Positions 8,807-20,500 of a stretch of DNA of 64,000 nucleotides are shown here, in pieces; position 1 is the stretch's first letter, and each line of letters starts with the position of its first letter. The notes under the pieces were generated by a model. That model worked only from the letters and a program-made list of their open reading frames with translations, did no database searches and was not told where the DNA came from. A program made the position numbers and the translations under genes. The stretch is taken from contig CM031616.1 of the NCBI GenBank assembly GCA_018398815.1, positions 67,333,402 through 67,397,401 of the forward strand, given 5' to 3'. Source of the DNA: Conus ventricosus. Taxonomy: Eukaryota; Mollusca; Gastropoda; Neogastropoda; Conidae.

Positions 8807-11800
8807 GACAGTTTCCTAGCCTTGTTACATTTGTCAGTTCTGTTCTCTGTGGGCTGAGTATGCATACAGTAGCATCTGGTTTCAGAACTACCATGTTTGG
8901 TTTCAGAAATATCGTGTCGCTACAATGCAGAGAGAGATTGCCTGGTGCCAGATCTCTCCCAGATCAGCTGTCCCTTCTGTCAGGCGTGAGTTGGATGTGG
9001 ATGTGCATCGGGCGCTTTGGAACCATGATTGAAACCAGGGTTTAATTTTAAGTCTTTGATCTATAAAAAAAAGATTTTTTAGGAAGGTTAGTTGCCAAGT
9101 GAGGTGAAGCAGGCAGAAATCTTCACAAATTTGAAAAGTGTGTTTGAAATGACTCCGCCAAACAACATGGACAGACGAATCTTCAGACAAAAATGGGGAG
9201 TTTGTTTTATACTCCCTGTTTGGCGGGTATACTTAACATGTCAGACCATAGCATTCAACAGCAGTTAGTTAGCTCTGCCAGGCTGAATTTTTTGTGGCTA
9301 ATGCAGTAATAAGACCATCACGTGATGCCCACCCCACTTCCGCCGTAGGAAGAAGCCGGTGTAAACTTCCTGTACCTCATTCATCGAGGCCTGCACGCAA
9401 GGTAACCCCAGAACCTTGGCGCTAGTGGGGAAGGCAGGGCGGGCATTAGAGTCTGACATGGTAAGTATACTAGCCAAACAGGGAGTATAATACAAACTCC
9501 CCATTTTGGCGTCATATACTGTACCATGTCAGACCATAGCAGTATTTAAAGGAATTGGAGGAGGGCTTAGTGCCCTAATGGTTCTTGGGGTTAGCAGAGA
9601 AATAGATATGGCTGCGGCTACGGTCTGACATGGTAAAGTGTATGATGCCAGACATGTTTTAAGAAGATTTGTTTGCCCAAACAGAATGGGTGAATGAATC
9701 TTAAGACAGAACATGGCTTAAGATTCGTTTGTCCATGTACTTTGGCAGCAGAGTTATTTCAAACACTTTATAAGGAAAACCTAAACAAAGATGTTCTTTT
9801 TTCATGGTCACAATGACATGAACCAAGCATGTGAATCATAAGAGTTTTAAGGCTCAGGAGTTGATTAAGAACAGAAAAATAGGTTGTTATAGAGTCTTAG
9901 AAAATTATTTTTACTGTCAGTCCTTTTACAGAATGTGTTCAGATATCTCTAAACATAGAATGAAATAGATGAGTTATAAGAAATTTTGTTCTTTGACATA
10001 CAAGTGTCTTTGCCTGCAAGTGTGTGTTGTGTGTCTGTGTCTGTGTGTGAATGTGTGCATGTGTGTGTGTGAGTGTTTGTGTTGTTTGTGTATGTGTGTG
10101 TGTTCTTGTGTGTGTGTGTTATCAGGGATGAAAACACCTCCGCCGTCTCCGCCGTTATTTTTTCGCATCTCCGCCGAAAGAAAAAGTCTCTGCCGAAAAA
10201 TTATTCGAAGAATGAAGCTCAGAAACGATCTCAACTTGTCTGCACAGCGAATTTCTTCTCTGTCGGTAATGTTCTTAAACGGCGTAGTTCTCATTCTGCT
10301 TCCTTCCAGTATCATTTCTTATCATGGCGTCGATTCACAGTGAGAGTTTGCCGCCAGTGCAAACAAAACGAAAAGAAAAAGAAAGAAGTATGTGAACCAC
10401 TAGAAGACCGAGTGGCAGGAGAAGGACGTGTGTGACCGCAGAGTCGCGGATGTAATAAGAAAACATGACAAAGACAGCGAATTTGAAGTGTTTTGCGAGC
10501 CTTGCCAAAAACGTGTCTCCTTCTTCTTCTTCCTCAAACACCGGTTCACTCAAAAACGAGTAGGTCACCAGCGCGCTTGTTAAAAAGTAAATAAAATACC
10601 ATAAAACAGTGCGACTCAGACTGTTGGCCCCTGGAGCAAATTTAGCAACAAGGGGTCGCACTCGATATTCAAGAAGATAAAAGCAATGGCCAAATTCAGG
10701 CCCAGGTAATAGTAAAATATCAGGGAAGTAAAAATAGAAAATCGTCAATATGCAGATCTCAGAACTGTCGAATCAATTTGTTTTTTGAATGAGATTGCAT
10801 TTGTGGCAATCTTTATGGCACCCGGCAGTGAGTTCCACAGCCGTACAGAACTGGATAAAAAGAATGTCAATATTTGATGCAGGTATAGTATAACATTGAC
10901 CGCCACTCCTGGTGCTACTTTTATTCAATACTAGTTGTTCCATTGGAATATCAATTACTTTAGCTCTGCCTTTGAAAAAGGTGTTAAGTTTAATAAAAGC
11001 TCTTCTCTCTTCTAAGGGTTTCCATTCTAATTTCCTCATGTTCTTCCTAGTATTCCCCTTTTCTCTGATGTGGTTCCCTGTTACGAACCGTGCTGCTCTC
11101 TTCTGAATCTTTTCAAGGTTATCAATGTCCTTTAGATGGTAAGGATCCCAAACTGAGCAACCATATTCCAGTACTGGTCTAACCAGTGTTTTGTAGCAGT
11201 CGTCTTTAACCTTTTGGGGGCAGTCATTGATATTCCTGTGTAAGAAAGCTAAGATGTTATTTGCTTTCTTACATACTAAATTGTAATGTTCTTTCCATTT
11301 GAGACGACTATCTATAATCACGCCTAAATATTTTGCAGCATTAGTTTCTTTAAGAATAGTATTATGGATAGAATAATCTGATCTAATTAGTGAGCGTTTG
11401 TTACATATACGCAACACTTGGCACTTTTGAGGGTGAAATTCCATTTTCCAAGTTCTTTCCCACTCTTGTAAAACGTTTAGATCTTCTTGTAGAATGCGTG
11501 TATCATTCTTGCTTCTGATTGTTCTATATACTAAACTGTCATCTGCAAAAAGCCTTATAGTAGTTCCAGGAGAGAGATTTCTACTTATGTCATTTATATA
11601 AATTAAGAAAAACAAGGGCCCCAGAACAGTTCCCTGTCTACTTTGGTAGTCGTGGCTTTGTGGCAATAAGAGATCACATCGAGTGTCCCAGTCACCAACA
11701 GAAAATGTGTGTATTTCCCACACCATTACAGCATGTTTTCAGATCATTGGGTATGCAACAATCTACGTTTAATTTCCAAAGATAGTTTGACTCCTACTCT

Positions 11801-12117
11801 AAGTACTTCCACTCGTAGAGTCTTCAAAGCAAGGGAAAAAACGTCAAAGTGACAAAAAGAATATAAAAGAACAAATGACATCAAAATAAACTGATGTCAC
11901 AACAGTATTGTGTAACACTTTTCCCCTGGTATAATACAAACGTTTGCTACATTTGTTAGGTGTCTGCTAACAGCCCCTATGAAATCCTTTTCCACCAGCC
12001 CACTCCCCCCACTACCTATATACTTCCTCTACTCCTCCTCCTCCTCCCCCAACCCCCACCCTCACCCCACAACACACATACCCCACACACTTCGCCCCCT
12101 CCCCCCCACCCCCGTCC

Positions 12118-12155
<38 letters not shown>

Positions 12156-13176
12156 CACAAACACCCCCCCTCCCTACACACACACACACACATTCCCCCC
12201 CCCCCCCCCCACACACACACACACACACACTTGTCAAGGGGGGGGGGGGGGGGGGGAGGATATGATTAGTTGTAAGTGGGGGGGGGGGGGGGGGGTGTAC
12301 TGTTGTGACATCAGTTTGTTTTTATGTCATTTGTTCTTTTTTGTGTTTAGTGTTTCCTGACGAAGGGTCTAAGGCCCAAAAGCTTCAGGGTTTTTTTTTT
12401 TTTTTTTAAAGGACTTCAAAGTAATCATTTTTCATATTGTGTTTATTGAAGTCCAGCAGTCGTTTTCATACATCTGATTTACTTAGTTTGATTTCCCACT
12501 CTGATTTACTTATCTACAGGCCTTATTCTTTATGTCCTGAAAGCACTGTTTGTCAAATTTTCTTTAGCTAGAGTTCTGAGGATTCATCATACTAAATGTT
12601 TGTCTCAATTGACATAGTTTCTTTCCACATCAGTCTCAGTCTTCATGGTGTTGAAAGCTGTTCTATAGAATGAGTTGTTTAGAAGCAAGAAAGTGATTTC
12701 TAAAGATTTTTATGCCTTATTTAATACAAAATATGCTTCAGCTTCAGGGGGCGCCGCCCCCTGACCCCCGCCGGGCTGTTGCCCATGTACCCCACTGGGG
12801 GCCCATGGTAAACCCCCAGATCCCCGCCAATCTCCTCTTTTTTTTAAAAAACTGTTTTCATCCCTGGTTATGTGCGTATTACCACACTCATGCACATTGA
12901 TTGAGAGGTGGTGGGACTTGGTGGGGAGAGGGGAAGGGAGGAAAGGTAGAGAGAGAGAACTGCTGTGATTTATGAGTCTTCACAGGTTAGGCTTGTCACT
13001 TTTTGTGTTCCTTTTTCGAAACATCGTGTTATGTGTGTGAATTTTATTGACGTGTATGCCGACATGTTTTGTAGAACACCGAAAGCCCTTGAGAAATTAC
13101 GTATGCTTTAATACTACATTTTTCCGTTGTAACAATGCGCACACAACACACACACATACACACACACATAAACACA

Positions 13177-13240
<64 letters not shown>

Positions 13241-16200
13241 ACATAAACTTAACTTAATGAATGAATGAAACCCAGAGTCAGGGTATTGGTTTGCTGTGGT
13301 AGTTTTCGTTACTCGACAGCACATGGTTTGTGTTTTTTTTTTGGCCTCACAGTGAACTCAAGTTGAGACACATGAACGGGGACGGCAGCGTGGAGTACCA
13401 GGAAGGGGACGTCACTCTGGAGCCAGCCGGACCCAACACCCGGTGCAAGTGTGGTTACAAACACTACTACAAGGGCAATTTTTACGACAACGTGCCAAGA
13501 GAGTGAGTGACACTATTCCGTGATTTTCATTAAAAAAAAAAAAGTTCTTAGTGAGAGTCCGCCAAACAACGGGGACAAACAAACCACAAAATAACAACGC
13601 GTTTCGACCTCTTAGGTCTTTTTCAGGCAAGATTGACAACATTCAGGACAATGAAAACGATGAATGAACAATCACTTATCATTTCTTTTTGTCTGTAGCT
13701 GCAGCACATACAGTGGAGTCTGTGTGAGATGATACACAGGGGACAGGAGAACTTTAGTTCTGTTAGCTTATCATCATGCTAGACAGGTAATGAATGCCTC
13801 AGGTGTGTCAGAGTTGGAGCAAATGATGTGTGAATGCATGTTTATATGTACATTCATGTATATGTACATCCAAATGCGTGTGTGTGTGAGAGTGTAGAGG
13901 GATGGTAGTGAACATGAAGGCTGAAAAAGGAGTTATTGTTTTAAAGGTATTGTGTGCTTTGTCTTGATCATAGATCTGTCCAAACTGCTTGGCTGGCTCT
14001 GTAGCTGAGCAGTCGACCCTAAGTTCCTTTTTGATTGTATCAAATTGTCTTGATGAACAAGTGAAAAGAAAGTGATTCTCCTACACTTGTTTCGTGAAGG
14101 ATGGTTGCTTGTTGTCTTCGTTTTTCAAAATGTACTGCATTTCTGCCTCTTTAGAGGAGGTGAAATTTTCACCCGTGTGTCTTTTGAGTGAAATTGTACC
14201 AAAGAAAAACTATCGTATGGATTTTAAGGACACTTCATGGAAAGAGGGACTGTGCCTGTAGGACAAACGTGAATTTGTAGCTAATGGATTCAGGAATTTT
14301 TTTTTTTCTTACTTTATTGGAGATTGGGAGTTAGGGCACTGTTTCAGGATGTTCATAAACATAACGACGTTTTTTAATGCATGGACCTCAACAGGGAAAA
14401 ATCCAATGTGTTAGATGTATTGATTATTGTTGAACTTGTAAGATTATGTGTAAGAGTATGTGTGAGCACAACCTGAATCCAATGGGAGAAGACTGGTCAA
14501 CCAAGGAAGAGGTGTGCACTCTTCCCAGCGCTCTTCCTAGTGGTCGTCCGATTTTAGTCAGGTAACTGTGGAGAAACATCGGCCACGTGACCATCCAGGT
14601 ATTCACTAAAAATCATATGACAGGATGTTTTGCGAAATGGTGAATTTTCAGGTCATACGCTGAACATCTAACATGACACTGTTCGGCCTTTCATGCCATA
14701 CTCTCAAATTTCGATGTCATCTCCACGTCCGTGGTCTTGGTTTGATTTTGGCAGGTCATGAGTCAACGCAAATTCATGGGGGGAGGTGGGGGGGGGGTGT
14801 CATTGGATGGATGTGGTGGTGCCTTCTGGAGGGAGAGCTCACTCACGCCGGCTCGGCAACTAAGCAATTTTTGTCGTCAGTAGGAAGCCCAGTGGGTGGT
14901 GTCCTGCGTATGTTGGATCAGAACAGGTGCCACTGAACACCACCGAAGTGACTCGGCAGCAATGCAGTGTCTCCTCCGGTGGGTTGCCTCATGATGATTT
15001 GACATCGGCTGTGCCTTGTGGATTGCCAATGCCGCCAGGGTTGCGGCAGGCTGGGCGGGGCTGTGGCTGTGGACAGCAGCTTGGAATGTGCAGCATGGGT
15101 GCAGTGCCACTGAGGTGTACAGAAGATGGGACAGAAAAAGAAGCAAAATGCAACAACAAAAACCATGACACCATCTGTCAACATCTCAGCACAACATCTT
15201 CCATCAGCATTCCAATGATGTAAGAAGAAAAAAGCAACAACAAAAACCATGACACCATCTGTCAACATCTCATCACAACATCTTCCATCAGCATTCCAAT
15301 GATGTAAGAAGAAAAAAGCAACAACAAAAACCATGACACCATCTGTCAACATCTCAGCACAACATCTTCCATCAGCATTCCAATGATGTAAGAAGAAAAA
15401 AGCAACAACAAAAACCATGACACCATCTGTCAACATCTCAGCACAACATCTTCCATCAGCATTCCAATGATGTAAGAAGCAAAAAGCAACAACAAAAACC
15501 ATGACACCATCTGTCAACATCTCGTCACAACATCTTCCATCAGCATTCCAATGATGTAAGAAGAAAAAAGCAACAACAAAAACCATGACACCATCTGTCA
15601 ACATCTCATCACAACATCTTCCATCAGCATTCCAATGATGTAAGAAGAAAAAAGCAACAACAAAAACCATGACACCATCTGTCAACATCTCATCACAACA
15701 TCTTCCATCAGCATTCCAATGATGTAAGAAGCAAAAAGCAACAACAAAAACCATGACACCATCTGTCAACATCTCATCACAACATCTTCCATCAGCATTC
15801 CAATGATGTAAGAAGCAAAAAGCAACAACAAAAACCATGACACCATCTGTCAACATCTCATCACAAGATCTTCCATCAGCATTCCAATGATGTAAGAAGA
15901 AAAAAGCAACAACAAAAACCATGACACCATCTGTCAACATCTCATCACAACATCTTCCATCAGCATTCCAATGATGTAAGAAGAAAAAAGCAACAACAAA
16001 AACCATGACACCATCTGTCAACATCTCGTTACAACATCTTCCATCAGCATTCCAATGATGTAAGAAGAAAAAAGCAACAACAAAAACCATGACACCATCT
16101 GTCAACATCTCATCACAACATCTTTCATCAGCATTCCAATGATGTAAGAAGAAAAAAGCAACAACAAAAACCATGACACCATCTGTCAACATCTCATCAC

Positions 16201-17306
16201 AACATCTTCCATCAGCATTCCAATGATGTAAGAAGAAAAAAGCAACAACAAAAACCATGACACCATCTGTCAACATCTCATCACAACATCTTCCATCAGC
16301 ATTCCAATGATGTAAGAAGCAAAAAGCAACAACAAAAACCATGACACCATCTGTCAACATCTCATCACAACATCTTCCATCAGCATTCCAATGATGTAAG
16401 AAGAAAAAAGCAACAACAAAAACCATGACACCATCTGTCAACATCTCATCACAAGATCTTCCATCAGCATTCCAATGATGTAAGAAGAAAAAGCAACAAC
16501 AAAAACCATGACACCATCTGTCAACATCTCATCACAACATCTTCCATCAGCATTCCAATGATGTAAGAAGAAAAAAGCAACAACAAAAACCATGACACCA
16601 TCTGTCAACATCTCATCACAAGATCTTCCATCAGCATTCCAATGATGTAAGAAGGCCTGTTCGTTTTCAGCTGCTGTCATTGCGAAGATGTGCGGCTATG
16701 GCAGCGTTTGTTGGGTTGTGTAGGATCCCTGTACCTTTGGAGTGGGGCGGGAAGTTGCAGACGGACATTGTGCAGTGGTGGGACAACGAGTCGGACCCCA
16801 AGCTCAACAGCAACGTCTACCAGGTGGCCCAGGACCTGGTGCTGAAGCACTTCCCAGGTCTGTGGGCGTGGCTTGTCTTTTGAAGCTGGTGGGATGAGTG
16901 TGTGTGTGTGTGTGTGTATGTGTGTGCGCGCGCGTGTGTGTGTGTGTGTGTGTGCAAGTGTGTGTGTGTGTGTGTGCGCGTGTGTGTGTGTGTGTGTGTG
17001 TAAGTGTGGGGGTGGGGTTGGAGGTGGAGCTGTGTGTCTGGGTGGCTTGAGTTATGATGATGTGTGTGTGTGTGTGTGTGTGTGCACATGTGTGTGTGTG
17101 TGTAAGTGGGGGGGTGGGGATGGAGGTGGAGCTGTGTGTCTGGGTGGCTTGAGTTATGATGATGATGTGTGTGTGTATGTGTGGGAGGGGGTGGATGGGT
17201 GTATGTGTGTGTGTGTGTGTAGTGTGTGTGTGTGTGTGTGTGTGTTGTGGTGATGTTTATGTGCGTGTTACACTGTAGAACCATGCTGAGTGTGCTTCTG
17301 TGATTT

Positions 17307-17343
<37 letters not shown>

Positions 17344-17460
17344 GATAATTAGTTCCTAAAGAATTAGGTCAGACTCGGTACGAAAAATTCACTTCCAAAT
17401 TTTCAGGGGGTCACAAAAATATTAAGGGGAGTCACCATTAACAACTGCTAGAAAATGTAG

Positions 17461-17523
<63 letters not shown>

Positions 17524-17533
17524 CACACACTCA

Positions 17534-17587
<54 letters not shown>

Positions 17588-20500
17588 GCATGCTCTCACT
17601 GGCTCACACATATAAATGCACAGAGAAAGAGAGAGAAATACATTACAAAAGAGGTGTTTATAATAGAGATAGAAATAGATAAGAGAAGAGGTGTTTATAA
17701 TAAATTTGATAAAACATTCTAGACAGTGCTAAATATTATCTTTTTGTTGTTGTTGTTGTTGTCGTACCCTGGCTAAAAGACTCCAGGGATCATCCAAACA
17801 GCCGAAGTACTTGAACACTATGGTAAAAATGCATCAGCTGGGGATGAGAACATTACGTGTGTGACCGTTTTTGATTACCCCGCCACATGGGCAGCCACAC
17901 TCCGACTTCGGGGGATTTTAGAGACTGATAATGTTATGCTAGGAGCTTGTCACAACTGAAGACAATCCCCGCATAACTATGCAGAGCATAACAACATTTT
18001 GATGTAGCCTTGGTGTTCTAGCCTATGTCAATTAGCCTGACACAGCCTTAAGCCAAGGCAGAATATTATCTTTTCATATTCGTGTTCCTATGTTTTTAAA
18101 GTGTTATCAACTAACACGAGTAAATGTGAGCACCTACACTATCAGGATTTTAACAGTGAAACATGATTTTTGGGATGTCCTCTTCGATGATCATCACAGA
18201 ATTTCCACTATGCGAGCCATTTCCTTCAATATCGAAATATTTTATTTTATGACCAAATTCCAATCACCATGCAGTGATCATCGGAAGCCTGGTGGAACCT
18301 ATGACGAAACTGTAGACTGGCCATTCTTGCTCTGTGAGCAGCACATTTGTACATCCAGAACGGAGCCATTTTAATTATCCGAAATGGTATGTTGCATAGA
18401 TCGTTCGACTTAAGTGCCATTCGCTGAATTATCACCCACGAGCCACAGCTGAATTGTCGGATTTTGATTCGGAAAAGCCGAGATTCCTTTGGTTTTCCAT
18501 GCTTTTCCCACTTAGTTGAATCATGTGATCTTGTGGTCCAATCATAGACTCGATATTTTGACAACTCTTGTTGGTTTTCAGTAGAGAAGAGTTCACAAGC
18601 GGAAGTGTTCATCGATTCAGAATGTTCTAAAACGTCGAGGAATTTTACGTTTTTAACTTAGATCATGGTGGATAGGACAAAAGCCCTTCTACACGATGCG
18701 CTGCTCAGAGTTGTGATGCGTACAGGAGAAAATCAGTGCGTCACGGTAAATTTTGGTATATTTTTGTGACGCACTGGCCTGAATTCCAGTGCGTCAGATG
18801 GGAGGTTTATGCGTCAGACGCACATTTGTGTGTAAGAATTATCACTGATGTGTGTGTGTGTGTGTAATGTGTATGTGTGTGTAATGTGTATGTGTGTGTA
18901 TGTAACGTGTATGAGTGTGTGTACATGTGTGTGTATATAGTTACATGGCTGCCTACCGTCCCGGAGTATCCGTATTTGTCCCCCAAAATAATGAAATCAT
19001 GCAGCCTGTCCCTGGAATCCACTTTTTTATTCTATGTCCCGCGAAAAAAAAATTCGGAGAAAAAAAACAACAACAAAAAAAAACGAAGTCGAGTTCGTCA
19101 GCTGATCACTGACTGACCGACTTCGGTCGTGGCCATCCTGACCAAATCCGTCGGAAAGACCCGAACATTGCCGAACTGACCAGTGCGCATGCGCGTACAC
19201 CATCTTCCCGAGTTTTGAAAGCGAGAAAAATGGATGCGAAACACGGAAAGCGTAAAAATGCCGACGGCGATCTCGACTGTGGGGCTTCTCTCAAGAAGAA
19301 GAAACGTTGGCAGACATTCCTGTCAAAATATACGGAAACCTGGCCGTTCATCAAGCGTGGCAAGATCGAGACTTACGCGTCTTGTGAAATTTGTGCGTGT
19401 GAGTTCTCCATCGGATCTGGAGGTAGGGATGAAATAACCCGTCATGTCGCCACTGAAAAGCACAAAAAGAACACAAAAATCCGTGAGAGCGAGAAATCTT
19501 GTAACATTAGCGGATTCTTTCAGCGCGCTCAGACGTCAACCAGTCAGGAAACTTTTGACGTCATAAGAGCTGAAACGATGATGGTTGACCTTGCAGCTGA
19601 ACTGAATTTGCCGATGGCTGCGCTGGACAAGCTAAACAGATGTGTTAAATTGATGTTTCCTGACTCGGACATCGCAAAGAAGTTTCAGTGCGCTAGAAGC
19701 AAAGTAGCATTGTAGAAGTTGTACATAGTGTAAATAAAGGTAAGCTTTCACTTTAATGTTGATGTGGTTGTGATATGTGCTACCGCTGCATGTGTCCCTG
19801 GAAATCAGTCAGTGTCCCTGGTTTTGAAAAAGTATGTCCCTGAAAGAGGCGGAAGGGGGTAGGCAGCCCTGCAGTTGAGTATGATTATGTGTATGTGTGG
19901 AATTGTGATGATGCGTGTGGAACTGTTGTGATGTGTGTATATGTGATGTTGATGTGTGTAAGAAAAGTATGATGATGGTGTGTGTGTATGTGTGAGTGTG
20001 TGTGCGTGCTCGCGTGTGAGTGTATGTAGTGGAGCTACGTTGATGTGTTTTTCTCGTATTTACCTGTCCAAAGGTCTCATACCCATTTAGCTTTGAACAT
20101 CGCCATATCATCAGAATTATAAAAAGAGAAAGAGCAAGCAAACAAAATAGGCAGAACAGGGAGCTTACCTTGCCTCCATTCCCACCTAGCCAGCAAGAGT
20201 GATCGCCCTTAGTGAATTCACCTCAAGAACGCCTACTTGAATCGGTGTGCATTTTTCTCTTTTTTTTTTTTCCTTGGTGGTCTTTTCCTTTTTCAGTTTT
20301 CAAACTGCATTTTGTTTGTGTGTGTGTGCTATGGATTCCAACAAATGCTCATTGAAACTCGCCTTTGTTTGGTGAAGGAGAAACTCGCCTTTGTTTGATG
20401 AAGGAGAAACTTGCTTTGTTTGGTGAAGGAGAAACTTGCTTTGTTTGGTGAAGGAGAAACTCGCCTTTGTTTGGTGAAGGAGAAACTTGCTTTGTTTGGT

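Larger units (their letters stand above)
10123..12866. mobile_element. hAT-like TIR element (2.7 kb) with nested LINE
   Basis: Perfect 13-bp termini CAGGGATGAAAAC and GTTTTCATCCCTG, flanked by GTTAT on both sides (10118-10122 and 12867-12871). The right subterminal region has a GC-rich hairpin (GGGGGCGCCGCCCCC). The internal plus frame at about 10435-10530 ends with [13 protein letters not shown], the first Cys pair of a BED-type finger, then is broken by a LINE fragment. Four-base-plus terminal identity and a 5-bp duplication match the elements at 4215 and 45659. Confidence 0.85.

Noticed and set aside
8491..8865. His/Thr or Cys/Val repeat proteins over CA/GT microsatellites (also 10, 16.9, 27.6, 36.2 and 60.6 kb)
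   Set aside because: Translations of simple dinucleotide repeats, in open frames on both strands.
14918..16444. 508-codon minus-strand open frame over the 84-bp array
   Set aside because: It follows from an 84-bp (3n) tandem unit without stops in that frame; no family resemblance, start context or flanking gene structure.
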